From Bacteriovoracaceae bacterium UBA3083 (lineage in GTDB: Bacteria > Bdellovibrionota > Bacteriovoracia > Bacteriovoracales > Bacteriovoracaceae), in assembly GCA_002366565.1 (NCBI GenBank), contig DFBJ01000013.1, forward strand, positions 62,001-126,000: a stretch of 64,000 bases of DNA, written 5' to 3'. Positions 17,440-25,954 of the stretch are shown piece after piece; position 1 is the first letter of the stretch; each line of letters opens with the position of its first letter. The notes beneath the pieces are model-generated. The model ran no database searches. It was not told the origin of the DNA and worked only from the letters and a program-made list of their open reading frames with translations. A program made the translations under genes and the position numbers.

Positions 17440-17467
17440 TTGTCATTCTGTAGCTCATCCCTAAATA
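17440..17467 (+). promoter_or_regulatory. Promoter giving an apparently leaderless mRNA
   Basis: TTGTCA (17440-17445), a 16-base spacer, TAAATA (17462-17467), then seven bases to the ATG at 17475. A start of transcription at normal distance would fall on the start codon, and there is no Shine-Dalgarno. Confidence 0.6.
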
Positions 17468-17474
17468 TATTCCT

Positions 17475-18083
17475 ATGAAAAAAATATCTTTAGTTATACT
17501 CTTTACACTCAGCACCATAAGCTTTGCACAAACAAATAGCTCAGAGCTTTTCTCTATCAATGATGTATTTATAGGTGGTGGTTCACTCACACAGTTTGTT
17601 GGAAAAATTCAAACAGATGAGTCTGGTTCAACTAATAGTTTTGACTTCCTACCTTTTATTGCAGGAGGAGCAGAGTTTCAACTCTACGATGCATTCTCAT
17701 TCCTTCCACAGCTTGCAGTCTCTTTTCCAAAATCAGGTAGAGATGAAAATATAAATAAGTTAACCTATTGGCTTCAGTTCCCTGTGGCCTATCGCTATGA
17801 GACTTTCCAATTAAGTATGGGGCCAGGAATTCTATACAACAGAATTTCGGCAAGTGGTGGTACAGAAAGCCTAAGTAATGGTGTTGGAACAACAGACTTT
17901 CCTCTTCCTAATGGTAGCTCAATCTCAAGTAATCTGACTTTAAATCTTGCACTTGGTTGGAACTTCTACCAAGATATTTCAGCTAAAGTTGAAAGCTGGG
18001 TAATTAACTTAACTGACAGTGAATCAAGATCTTTCAACTATGCCATCAGTGGTTACTACCACTTTGGAGAAATCAAATGGTAA
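17475..18083 (+). CDS. Secreted outer-membrane beta-barrel-like protein
   Basis: Signal peptide (MKKISLVILFTLSTISFA). The 183-residue mature part is made of short alternating strands with Gly and aromatic residues (YRYETFQLSMGPGILYN, LALGWNFYQDISAKVESWV). It ends in a strand NYAISGYYHFGEIKW, typical of small outer-membrane barrels such as OmpA/OmpW-like proteins. No specific family is recognised. It overlaps the next gene by seven bases, pairing it with the secreted matrixin-like peptidase. Confidence 0.65.
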   Translation: MKKISLVILFTLSTISFAQTNSSELFSINDVFIGGGSLTQFVGKIQTDESGSTNSFDFLPFIAGGAEFQLYDAFSFLPQLAVSFPKSGRDENINKLTYWLQFPVAYRYETFQLSMGPGILYNRISASGGTESLSNGVGTTDFPLPNGSSISSNLTLNLALGWNFYQDISAKVESWVINLTDSESRSFNYAISGYYHFGEIKW

Positions 18084-18871
18084 AATTCACATTAATACTT
18101 AGTTTCTTAATGACTGGTCTAAATACAATGGCCTTCACATTAAATACAAATTTTGCAGCGGCATTCCCTGGCGAAGAAGTAAGCGTAAACTTGGCAACTC
18201 ATGATTGCTCTAACCTTCCTTATACAAATGATGAAATACTCTCTATGGCAACAGAGGGAGTTAATAAGTTTTGGAATAAAGTTTCAACAAGTAAATTAAA
18301 AATCAGGAGAGGACAACATGTAAGTGTCTCAAGCGATTTTGAGTCTGGAGCCTTATGTACTTCTAATACAAATGGATGTGTAGCTAATCCAGCTCTCTCT
18401 GGTCAGTCTCAGATACTAATAAGTTGTAACTCAAACTCAACAAACTTCTCTTCAAGTGGAGTACTGGCAGTAACTGCGAATGTTAATACTTCTGGAGTTG
18501 ATATTATTGGCTCAGTAATTTTATTAAATAATATAGATTATTCTCCAGGAGAATCTGCACTAAGTAATCTTTCAAGAGAATCCTTCATATCGGTACTAGC
18601 ACATGAGATTGGTCATGCTGTGGGACTAGGACACTCCCCAGTGAAAGATTCACTAATGTATTATGCCAACATTTCTAATAGAGTTTCATTAGGTGAAGAT
18701 GATATGGATGGAATTACTTATCTTTACCCTCGAGAGCAACCTACATCATGTGGTAGTGTTGCTTATATCCAAGATGACTATAAAGGCGGAAAGCCAATCG
18801 CAAGTTTACTACTTTTAATTGGCCTTATCACTCTTTCACTTAAGACTAGAAAAAAAGCACTCCTCTCTTAA
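18077..18871 (+). CDS. Matrixin-like zinc metallopeptidase with C-terminal sorting-type tail
   Basis: An N-terminal signal peptide is followed by a domain whose catalytic core is HEIGHAVGLGH (His176, His180, His186) with a Met-turn (SLMYY, Met194) and DDMDGITYLYP, all hallmarks of family M10 (matrixin) peptidases. The C-terminus is tripartite: a spacer with Cys225-Gly and Gly-Gly (237-238), a hydrophobic segment (IASLLLLIGLITLSL) and a basic end (KTRKK), like GlyGly-CTERM/MYXO-CTERM signals. The protein is therefore probably exported and anchored or processed. It overlaps the preceding barrel gene by seven bases and shares its stop codon region with the aminopeptidase gene. Confidence 0.8.
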   Translation: MVKFTLILSFLMTGLNTMAFTLNTNFAAAFPGEEVSVNLATHDCSNLPYTNDEILSMATEGVNKFWNKVSTSKLKIRRGQHVSVSSDFESGALCTSNTNGCVANPALSGQSQILISCNSNSTNFSSSGVLAVTANVNTSGVDIIGSVILLNNIDYSPGESALSNLSRESFISVLAHEIGHAVGLGHSPVKDSLMYYANISNRVSLGEDDMDGITYLYPREQPTSCGSVAYIQDDYKGGKPIASLLLLIGLITLSLKTRKKALLS

Positions 18872-18896
18872 GAGAAGAGTGTTCCTCTTTTTTCAC
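18851..18896. terminator. Bidirectional terminator centred on the shared TTAA stop
   Basis: CACTCCTCTCTT (18858-18869) and AAGAGAAGAGTG (18870-18881) form a 24-base near-perfect palindrome (one mismatched pair). Its centre TTAA (18868-18871) is the stop codon of both converging genes. A tract of A lies on the left and a T-rich run (ending at 18893) on the right, so each strand has stem plus T tail. Confidence 0.75.
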
Positions 18897-20589
18897 ATTC
18901 AGCTTCATACTCATTGAGCCACTGTATTTCTTCTTTATTCATTAGGTCTTTATTAATTAAAGCATGATCAAAACCAATCCAAACGACAGGTTTGAAAGTA
19001 AGCATTCCCTCTAGTGTTGGGTGTGCTACTACTTCTGCAATATTTTCAAGCCTAACTCCACCAAAACCAGGAAGGTAAATACCAGGTTCTATTGATCCGA
19101 GATTTCCCTCTTTAAGAGGTATTGAACTTGTAGGAGAAAATCTAAGTCCACCTTCGTGAACATTTACACCTACCCCATGACCTGTTCCGTGAGCGTAGTT
19201 AAATCCACCCCTAAGGATTGGAGTTCTAGCAAGTGCATCTATATGAGATCCCCAAGTCCCCTCAGGAAATACTGCATTTTGAGCGTTTAAAAGACCTTTT
19301 AAAACAAGAGTGTAAATTAGCTTTTGCTTCTCAGAGGCCTCACCTTTTCCAAGAAATATAGTTCTCGTTGTATCGGTAGCAAATCCACCTTCAAAGTATC
19401 CACCAGAGTCCATAAGAGCAATCTCACCGTCAGTTGCAAACTTTTTAGGAGAAGGACTTGAATAGTGAATAATTGAAGAGTTTGCACCAAAACCTGCAAT
19501 CGTTCCAAAACTATGCCCCTTCGCTCCCTCAAGAGAATAAAACTCTGTAGTCTTATGATAGAAGTCTAGTTCAGAGACTTGTTCACCATTATGAAAACTA
19601 CTCTTTAACCAGTTTAGAGAATTTAGTATGGCCCTATCACCAGAAGTAAATGCAGCATCAATATACTCCATTTCTTTCTTTGTTTTAATTGCATGAACTG
19701 GGATTATCCCACCTTTAAGTGCAGTTAAATTATTCTCACCAAATCTTTCTCCAAGGCAATTGAAGTCAGTCAGGTTAATAAGAGCAGGGTCATAATATAT
19801 TTTTTCAATATCTGAATTAGCAGGAAGATCTTTTGAAAATTCATCAATGCTACATCTATGAACATTTATAAAATCATCTTCAAAATCAATTAAGTAGTTA
19901 TTTGGGATTGCTAACTCAATTCCATCTCTTGTAGCAAAGCATCTTGCCATAAAGCTACTTTGAAAAGGAAGTCCATAACCTCTAAGGTTAGTTAACCAAG
20001 AAATAGAATCTAATGAGTTTAACCAAAGACCCTCACCTTCTTTTAATATTTTTCTAATCTTATCTTTTGAAGAGCTGAGCTTCTTCACCTTTGAAAGAGT
20101 TGCATCTTTAGTAAAGGCCTGAAAAGAAATAAAGTTTTGAATAATTTTTGTATTTCCAACTTCTACATTTTCAACAATTTTAGAAAACTTTGAAAAATGC
20201 CCCAGTGGAGTTCTATCACCATCAACCCAAAGACTTTTAAGTCCAAGAGCAGTAATCTTCTCTAATGTGGCCTCAATAAGAGATTGTCCAAATGGACACT
20301 TCTCTACGATTACACCATCAGCTTTAACTTCAATATCTGCTTGTTCGTGATATCTTCCATCAACGAAGAGATGACACTTTCCATTTGAAAGCAGTAATAC
20401 CTCTGCTACAGAGCCTGAAAAACCTGAGAAGTAGTATCTGAGACTTTCTTGCATAGGAACATATTCATTCATAAAAATATCAAAACTTGATATATAGGCA
20501 GCATCTATTGAATTCTTCTTTAAATAGGCTGCCATTTCCTTTAAATGCTCTTCAATTACTTCTTTTTCTAAAAAAAACGTATTTCTCAA
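18868..20589 (-). CDS. pepP: Xaa-Pro aminopeptidase, M24B family
   Basis: This enzyme removes N-terminal residues before proline. An N-terminal creatinase-like domain (about 1-310) precedes the pita-bread catalytic domain. Metal ligands can be seen in order: Asp in ALMDSGG, Asp in FATDTTRT, His in AHGTGHGVG, Glu in SIEPGIY and Glu in VRLENIAE. The length (573) matches the long PepP/XPNPEP1 type. The frame can begin at GTG 20601, but GTGAGGA lies six bases before the TTG at 20589, which I prefer. The gene symbol is by family; the exact orthology to pepP is not certain. Confidence 0.85.
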   Translation of the reverse strand: MRNTFFLEKEVIEEHLKEMAAYLKKNSIDAAYISSFDIFMNEYVPMQESLRYYFSGFSGSVAEVLLLSNGKCHLFVDGRYHEQADIEVKADGVIVEKCPFGQSLIEATLEKITALGLKSLWVDGDRTPLGHFSKFSKIVENVEVGNTKIIQNFISFQAFTKDATLSKVKKLSSSKDKIRKILKEGEGLWLNSLDSISWLTNLRGYGLPFQSSFMARCFATRDGIELAIPNNYLIDFEDDFINVHRCSIDEFSKDLPANSDIEKIYYDPALINLTDFNCLGERFGENNLTALKGGIIPVHAIKTKKEMEYIDAAFTSGDRAILNSLNWLKSSFHNGEQVSELDFYHKTTEFYSLEGAKGHSFGTIAGFGANSSIIHYSSPSPKKFATDGEIALMDSGGYFEGGFATDTTRTIFLGKGEASEKQKLIYTLVLKGLLNAQNAVFPEGTWGSHIDALARTPILRGGFNYAHGTGHGVGVNVHEGGLRFSPTSSIPLKEGNLGSIEPGIYLPGFGGVRLENIAEVVAHPTLEGMLTFKPVVWIGFDHALINKDLMNKEEIQWLNEYEAECEKRGTLFS

Positions 20590-20677
20590 GATATTCCTCA
20601 CTTTTTTCTTTAATTTTTTTTTCTTTAGCCGAAAAGTATAAAAAATGAATTTATTAATAATTTAGCCGGCTTATATC

Positions 20678-20821
20678 ATGCGTTTGAACTTAACTAAAAT
20701 TGTCTATGTTATATTAAGTGTTTTTTTTCTAAAAATCGCAGTCGCAGATACTTTCAGGACCAATGAATCAAGAGGCCCTGCTAATTCTTCAGTAACTATT
20801 ACGGTGCAAGATATTCGTTAA
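20678..20821 (+). CDS. Small secreted peptide, 47 residues (proposed)
   Basis: A short frame in the 209-base gap between the aminopeptidase and murD genes. It begins MRLNLTKIVYVILSVF and has a classic signal peptide: basic n-region, hydrophobic core, then KIAVA as a signal peptidase I site. This leaves a 24-residue hydrophilic mature peptide (DTFRTNESRG.. to VQDIR) rich in Thr and Ser and without Cys. The 3' end overlaps the end of murD on the other strand by 23 bases. There is no good ribosome site, and TTATAT lies just before the start. Support is only the signal-peptide architecture. Confidence 0.4.
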   Translation: MRLNLTKIVYVILSVFFLKIAVADTFRTNESRGPANSSVTITVQDIR

Positions 20822-22139
20822 CAAGCTTATCAAAATGCTCACCTCTTTTTATATAATTCTTATATAAATCAAAAGATGGAAAAGCAGGTGAAAATAAAAC
20901 AACTTCTGTTTCACTAATATTCTTTATACACTCTATCACTTCATCAAGACTCTTAAAATATTCACAGTTAAACTTTGATCCTGATTCGTTAAACAGTAAT
21001 TTTCCCGACTCACCATAAAAGTATAGCCTTGATATATTTTCTTTATATTCATCTAGCTTCGAGCCAAGTTCATCACCATGACCTCTAAGCTGTCCTCCTA
21101 ATATTAAATTAATCTTTAGGTTTGGATAAGAAAACACGCTCGCCTTAAGCGCCGTAAGAGTTGCTTCCCAGTTTGTACTCTTAGCATCATTAAAGATTTT
21201 TAAATTTGTTTTACCGGGACGCTTTTGTAATCTAAAAGACACGCCATGAAAGTTAGAAAGAGTCTCTATCCCCAATCTCCAATTAACTCCAACACTCTCA
21301 AGTAGTGTTGTTGCAAATTTTAGATTACTTAGATTGTGCTCTCCTATTAAATGAAACCTAGACTCAAGAGAAGGATCTATAGAACCTAATGAACTAGGAG
21401 TATGAAGCTTAACTACTTCACAGCTTGGATGAAATTCTTTTTCAAATACTCCTAGATCTCCAATAAAGACCTTTTCGTTTTGATTCATTCTATCCGTGAT
21501 GTGAAATTTTGCTAAAGCATAATCTAAGACTCTATTATATCTTTCACCATGATTTTCAGAAATATTAAGGACTGCAGCTACATCTGATTTAAAGCTCACC
21601 ATACTTTCTAGTTGGAAACTAGATAGCTCTAAGATTATTACATCTGCAATACTTCTGCGTTTCTCTAGAATTTCTAAAGCATAAGTTGCCAATGGTGTTC
21701 CAATATTCCCACCAAGAAAGACCTCTTTTCCAGCTCCACGAGCTAAAATATCTATAATAGTAACAGTTGTAGTTTTTCCATTAGTTCCTGTAACTGAAAT
21801 GACTTTAGTTGAGTCGAGGTCAATTGATCGATAGGCCAGCTCAATTTCAGAAATAACAGGTATATTCTTCTCAAGAGATTCTTCTAAGAAGCTACTCTCT
21901 CTAGCAATCCCAGGAGATAGAACAATCAAATCAGAATCAGCAAGAGCTCTACTGAGTTTGGGATCAGATTGGCCAATAGTAGTACAATCCTTCAATTCAG
22001 CTAACTTTGGTGCCCATTGATCAACATTTCCACTATTTACTGCCGTAATTGTTGCTCCAAGAGCCTGGGCTAGCTTCAAACTGGCCAGGCCAGAGACACC
22101 CACTCCGATAACTGTGACTTTCTTCCCCTGTAAAGACAA
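20799..22139 (-). CDS. murD: UDP-N-acetylmuramoylalanine--D-glutamate ligase
   Basis: MurD adds D-Glu to UDP-MurNAc-L-Ala in the cytoplasm during peptidoglycan synthesis. It has an N-terminal nucleotide-binding fold (VIGVGVSGLASLKLA), the Mur ligase ATP loop GTNGKTTT (118-125), GNIGTPL, and the C-terminal NDAKSTNWEATLTAL and GGQLRGHGDE. Length 446 is normal. The start is TTG, decided by GGGAG five bases upstream. It is not in a dcw cluster: neighbours are a methyltransferase gene (divergent) and the aminopeptidase gene. Confidence 0.95.
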   Translation of the reverse strand: MSLQGKKVTVIGVGVSGLASLKLAQALGATITAVNSGNVDQWAPKLAELKDCTTIGQSDPKLSRALADSDLIVLSPGIARESSFLEESLEKNIPVISEIELAYRSIDLDSTKVISVTGTNGKTTTVTIIDILARGAGKEVFLGGNIGTPLATYALEILEKRRSIADVIILELSSFQLESMVSFKSDVAAVLNISENHGERYNRVLDYALAKFHITDRMNQNEKVFIGDLGVFEKEFHPSCEVVKLHTPSSLGSIDPSLESRFHLIGEHNLSNLKFATTLLESVGVNWRLGIETLSNFHGVSFRLQKRPGKTNLKIFNDAKSTNWEATLTALKASVFSYPNLKINLILGGQLRGHGDELGSKLDEYKENISRLYFYGESGKLLFNESGSKFNCEYFKSLDEVIECIKNISETEVVLFSPAFPSFDLYKNYIKRGEHFDKLVNEYLAP

Positions 22140-22215
22140 GCTTACTCCCTTTTTTGGACTTCAAATTTGAGTCTAAAGGCATTATAACAAGGAAAAAAAT
22201 ACTTTTGGAACTACT

Positions 22216-23460
22216 TTGAACTATAAAGAGCACTTTAATAGATTAACCGAATTTCTATCTCCCTATGAACCACTTTGGAACAGGGAAATACTAGAAAACT
22301 ATCCACAAACAATGGAAGTCTATAATACTGCCTGGATTGAAGACCTAGCTCAACTCTCTAAAGAAGACTTATGGAAATTTGACTGTTTTGCTGACACAGA
22401 GAAGCTACAGGATAAGTCCCTCGCTCAAATGATGAATTCATTAACAGATCTGACGAAGTTAGACTTTTTCACATACTCGTCGAAAAGAAACTTTCCTGAT
22501 TGGGCATTTAGAAAAGTAAAAGAAAAAAAGAGACATGAGATAACACTTATAACTGCTTTAATTAATGATATTCAAAACTCCTCACATCACTCTCATACTA
22601 CTGATATTGGAGGAGGAGTTGGTCACCTCGCAAGAGTTCTTGCCCATTATTATGGAGTAAAAACAAAGACCATAGATATCAACAAAGAGTTCCAGATCTC
22701 TGGAGAGAAGAGAGCAAAGTCTTTCCCTCTGCCAGAAGGAGCCAACGAATTAGAGTTCATCAATATGAACTTTCTTGGTGAAAGTGATGCTAAGAAAATG
22801 AAGAGTGTTTTTCCTGAAGACTCTTTAACATTAGGTCTACACACTTGTGGAACGCTTGCTAATGCTGTTATTGAAACACATATTAAAATGAAGACAAAGT
22901 CACTTTTAAATTTTGGGTGTTGCTACCTAAAAATGAATCCGGATAGTGATACAAACCTTTCTAAATACTCTAAAGAAAATAAAAACCTCTACCTCTCTAA
23001 TTGGGCGTTAACACTAGCATCAAGAGGATATGCAAGTATGGACTTTAAACAGTACTTGCTAAAAGAGAGAGTTAAGTCTTTTAGATTTACATTACAACTT
23101 ATTTTAGATGACATATTTGGAGGGCCCCATTTTATTTCTGTTGGAGATTCTCATTCGAGAGAGTACTGGGGAGAATTTTCTGACTATGCCTATAAGAAAC
23201 TTTCAAATCTGAAGATAGATCATGATTACGACCTAAAGAAGCTTCAAGACTTCTACGATAATACAGATACACAAAAGAAAGTAAAAGAAATGTATCTTGG
23301 AAATATTATTCGTTGGCAATTTGGTAGAGCGCTTGAGCACTATATATTAACTGATAGATGTTTGGTACTTGAAGAAGCGGGCCTAAAGGTCCAGATGAAG
23401 GAACTCTTTAACGAGTCCCTTTCACCTAGAAATATTGGTATCTTTTCTACTTTATCTTAA
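22216..23460 (+). CDS. METTL25-like SAM-dependent methyltransferase
   Basis: The methyltransferase core has IGGGVGHLAR (about 131-140, SAM loop I) and IDINKE. A LGLHTCGTLANAV motif is followed by LLNFGCCYLKM; the LHTCG and GCCY pair is characteristic of the METTL25/RRNAD1 (Methyltransf_32) family known mainly from eukaryotes. The C-terminal ~130 residues contain YLKxRVKxFRFTL-type helices as in that family. In eukaryotes members have been linked to protein or RNA methylation; the target here is unknown. The start is TTG with a weak GGA upstream. It diverges from murD and its end overlaps glnN by nine bases. Confidence 0.7.
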   Translation: MNYKEHFNRLTEFLSPYEPLWNREILENYPQTMEVYNTAWIEDLAQLSKEDLWKFDCFADTEKLQDKSLAQMMNSLTDLTKLDFFTYSSKRNFPDWAFRKVKEKKRHEITLITALINDIQNSSHHSHTTDIGGGVGHLARVLAHYYGVKTKTIDINKEFQISGEKRAKSFPLPEGANELEFINMNFLGESDAKKMKSVFPEDSLTLGLHTCGTLANAVIETHIKMKTKSLLNFGCCYLKMNPDSDTNLSKYSKENKNLYLSNWALTLASRGYASMDFKQYLLKERVKSFRFTLQLILDDIFGGPHFISVGDSHSREYWGEFSDYAYKKLSNLKIDHDYDLKKLQDFYDNTDTQKKVKEMYLGNIIRWQFGRALEHYILTDRCLVLEEAGLKVQMKELFNESLSPRNIGIFSTLS

Positions 23461-25638
23461 AAATAGCATTTCGTAATAAGTTGGTAGTGGCCAAAGGTCA
23501 TTAGGAATTAAATCCTCTACAGTATTACAAGATTCAGCAAGTTTCTCCGAAAGAGGAAAAACATTGTTAGCAATTTCTAATGAATTCTTTGCTGCATCCC
23601 CATTTAAAGACTCACAAGCATTTGTAAGATTTAAGAGATTTGCATAGAGACTCTCTACAGTGAAATTTAGTTTCTTATAGAGTTCTACTTCAACAGAAGA
23701 CTCAAGCCCTATTTCTTTTTGAACTTTAATAACCTTACCTAATCTCTTCTTATACTCTAAAGTTGCAGGAAGAACGCTCTTCTTTACTAAGTCCATTTGT
23801 GTTTGGAATTCAATTTCACGAAGAGTATTATAATTTTCAACAAGAACATTATATCTCATCTCTAATTCATTTCTTCTAAAAATACCTTTCTCAACCATGT
23901 ACTTTGTTTGCTCTTCATCTAAAATTGCAGGAAGTGCATCAGCCGTTGTTTTTAGGTTTGGTAGTCCTCTTTTCTTTGCTTCTTCAACCCACTCATCAGA
24001 ATATCCGTCACCATTGAAGATAACGTTCCATGAGCTTTGTAACCATTTTCTAGTTAACTTTATAAGCGCCGTTTCAACAGAAGTTTCTTTAATTTCTTTT
24101 TCAAGGAAAGTAATCGACTCTTCAAATACTTCAGTTACTGCAGCATTAAGAATACTCAGTGGGAAACTAATAGATTGAGCAGAACCTACAGCTCTAAATT
24201 CAAACTTATTGCCAGTAAATGCAAATGGTGAAGTTCTATTTCTATCTGTATTATCCATCATTAAATTAGCAAGCTGTGTAGCACCTAAATCAAGAACGAC
24301 CTTCCCTTCTTCAGAGATAGTTTCACCATTTTTAATTGCTTCAAATATTTTCTCTAAATTTGAACCTGTAAAAACTGAAATGATTGAAGGAGGAGCTTCG
24401 TTAGCACCAAGACGGTGATCATTCCCTTGAGAAGCAATTGCCATTCGAAGAAGCTTTGCTCTTCTATGAACAGCTTCAATAACAATTGATGTTACAGCTA
24501 AGAACTTTAAGTTCTTTTCAGGCTTTGTACCAGGCTCAAGTAAATTAATTCCATCGTCAGTCGCCATAGACCAATTGATATGTTTTCCAGAACCATTAAT
24601 CCCAGCAAAAGGCTTTTCGTGTAAAAGAGCAATAAAGTTATGGTTTTCTGCCACTTCTTTAATCACGGCCATTACTAATTGATTATTATCCGCAGAAACA
24701 TTTGCTTCTCTAAAGATTTGAGCAATTTCAAATTGCCCAGGAGCAACTTCATTATGTCTAGTTTTAGCAGGTACTCCAAGCTTGTGAAGTTTATAATCAA
24801 TCTCTTCCATACAAGATAAAACTCTCTCAGGAATTCGACCAAAGTAGTGATCATCTAATTGTTGATTTTTATGTGATAAAGAACCCATTAAAGTTCTTCC
24901 TGTCATAACTAGGTCAGGTCTTGAAAAATAGAATGCCTTATCAATAAGAAAGTACTCTTGCTCAGCTCCACAAGTCACTGAAACTTTCTTAGTATCTGTG
25001 TAGCCAATCATATTCATAAAATTAGTAGCTACTTCATTAAGACTAGTAACTGACCTAAGAAGTGGAGTCTTCATATCTAAAGCATCACCATGATACGAAA
25101 CGAAAGCTGTAGGAATACATAATGTCTTCCCATTTACGGAATCCATTAAAAACATTGGTGAAGATAAGTCCCAAGAAGTATACCCTCTTGCTTCAAAAGT
25201 TGATCTTAAACCACCATTTGGAAATGAAGATGCATCCGGCTCACCTTGCATAAGCTGACCAGCTGATAGTTTCTCAATAGGCATTTCACCATCAAGGTCT
25301 AAGAATGCATCATGCTTTTCAGCAGTAGATCCAGTTAATGGTTGAAACCAGTGACAAAAGTGAGTCGCACCTTTAGATGTGGCCCATTCCGTAACTGCTT
25401 TAGCTACGATATCTGCGTGTTCTTTTTTTAGCTTAATTCCAGATGTTGAAACTGAAAGAAGTTCATCTTTGATTGTTTCAGGTATTCCAGGAGCTGTTAG
25501 ATAGTGAAATACATTCTCACCATAGTACTCACTGGCCTTTTGAAGATTTCCATTGATGTCTATAGGACGATCAAATGTGCGTTCATTTCTGCTTACTGCA
25601 AGTTTTTTGGCCTCAATTCTAGAATGCTTGGATGGCAT
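23452..25638 (-). CDS. glnN: Glutamine synthetase type III
   Basis: A 728-residue GSIII that makes glutamine from glutamate, ammonia and ATP in a dodecamer. It has FCHWFQPLTGSTAEKHDAF, the GSIII-specific N-terminal signature, then CGAEQEYFLID, ARHNEVAPGQFEIA-type sequence (TRHNEVAPGQFEIAQIF) and NGSGKHINWS. GSIII replaces GSI in Bacteroidetes and several other phyla. The ATG has AGGGAG upstream. No sigma54 site is visible in the 120 bases before it. It is apparently monocistronic. Confidence 0.96.
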   Translation of the reverse strand: MPSKHSRIEAKKLAVSRNERTFDRPIDINGNLQKASEYYGENVFHYLTAPGIPETIKDELLSVSTSGIKLKKEHADIVAKAVTEWATSKGATHFCHWFQPLTGSTAEKHDAFLDLDGEMPIEKLSAGQLMQGEPDASSFPNGGLRSTFEARGYTSWDLSSPMFLMDSVNGKTLCIPTAFVSYHGDALDMKTPLLRSVTSLNEVATNFMNMIGYTDTKKVSVTCGAEQEYFLIDKAFYFSRPDLVMTGRTLMGSLSHKNQQLDDHYFGRIPERVLSCMEEIDYKLHKLGVPAKTRHNEVAPGQFEIAQIFREANVSADNNQLVMAVIKEVAENHNFIALLHEKPFAGINGSGKHINWSMATDDGINLLEPGTKPEKNLKFLAVTSIVIEAVHRRAKLLRMAIASQGNDHRLGANEAPPSIISVFTGSNLEKIFEAIKNGETISEEGKVVLDLGATQLANLMMDNTDRNRTSPFAFTGNKFEFRAVGSAQSISFPLSILNAAVTEVFEESITFLEKEIKETSVETALIKLTRKWLQSSWNVIFNGDGYSDEWVEEAKKRGLPNLKTTADALPAILDEEQTKYMVEKGIFRRNELEMRYNVLVENYNTLREIEFQTQMDLVKKSVLPATLEYKKRLGKVIKVQKEIGLESSVEVELYKKLNFTVESLYANLLNLTNACESLNGDAAKNSLEIANNVFPLSEKLAESCNTVEDLIPNDLWPLPTYYEMLFLR

Positions 25639-25761
25639 TTAAATCTCCCTGTCGTCCTGCTAAGGATCGAAAATTAAAAGTACTTTAAAATTTTCTTACG
25701 ATAATGAGAATTTGTCTAGTGTGAGGAAAATGTTAACCGAGTAGTTCGCTTTTGCCTAACT

Positions 25762-25863
25762 TTACAGAAGTGCTACATATGACTGAGTCATACAAAGTAA
25801 AATTGTCGCAAAGAGAAAAAATAGAACTTTTGCGATAACTTCTTGAATATCATCTGGCATCAT
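25762..25863 (-). CDS. Small membrane peptide, 33 residues (proposed)
   Basis: This frame lies in the 316-base gap between glnN and the M61 gene. It begins MMPDDIQEVIAKV and continues into a single hydrophobic helix (LFFLFATILLCM), ending TQSYVALL. GGAG lies nine bases before the first ATG. A possible promoter (TTGTCA 25903-25898, TATATT 25882-25877 on this strand) precedes it. The architecture is that of single-span small membrane proteins. There is no homologue I can name. The rest of the gap (25639-25761) presumably holds the glnN promoter, with no clear boxes. Confidence 0.4.
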   Translation of the reverse strand: MMPDDIQEVIAKVLFFLFATILLCMTQSYVALL

Positions 25864-25923
25864 AATTTCAATCTCCAATATATTGAGACTCTATATATGA
25901 CAAAAAGAGTCCCTTATCGCAAC

Positions 25924-25951
25924 AAAAAAAGAGGACCGATAGTGGTCCTCT
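25924..25951 (-). terminator. Rho-independent terminator after M61 peptidase gene
   Basis: On the minus strand AGAGGACC and GGTCCTCT (25951-25944 and 25937-25930) form an 8-bp stem, 6-base loop, followed by seven T. It begins four bases after the stop codon. Confidence 0.93.
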
Positions 25952-25954
25952 ACC

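Noticed and set aside
25780..25792. Palindrome ATGACTGAGTCAT upstream of glnN
   Set aside because: It lies inside the proposed 33-residue ORF (codons for MTQS) and no second copy is near, so chance is enough.
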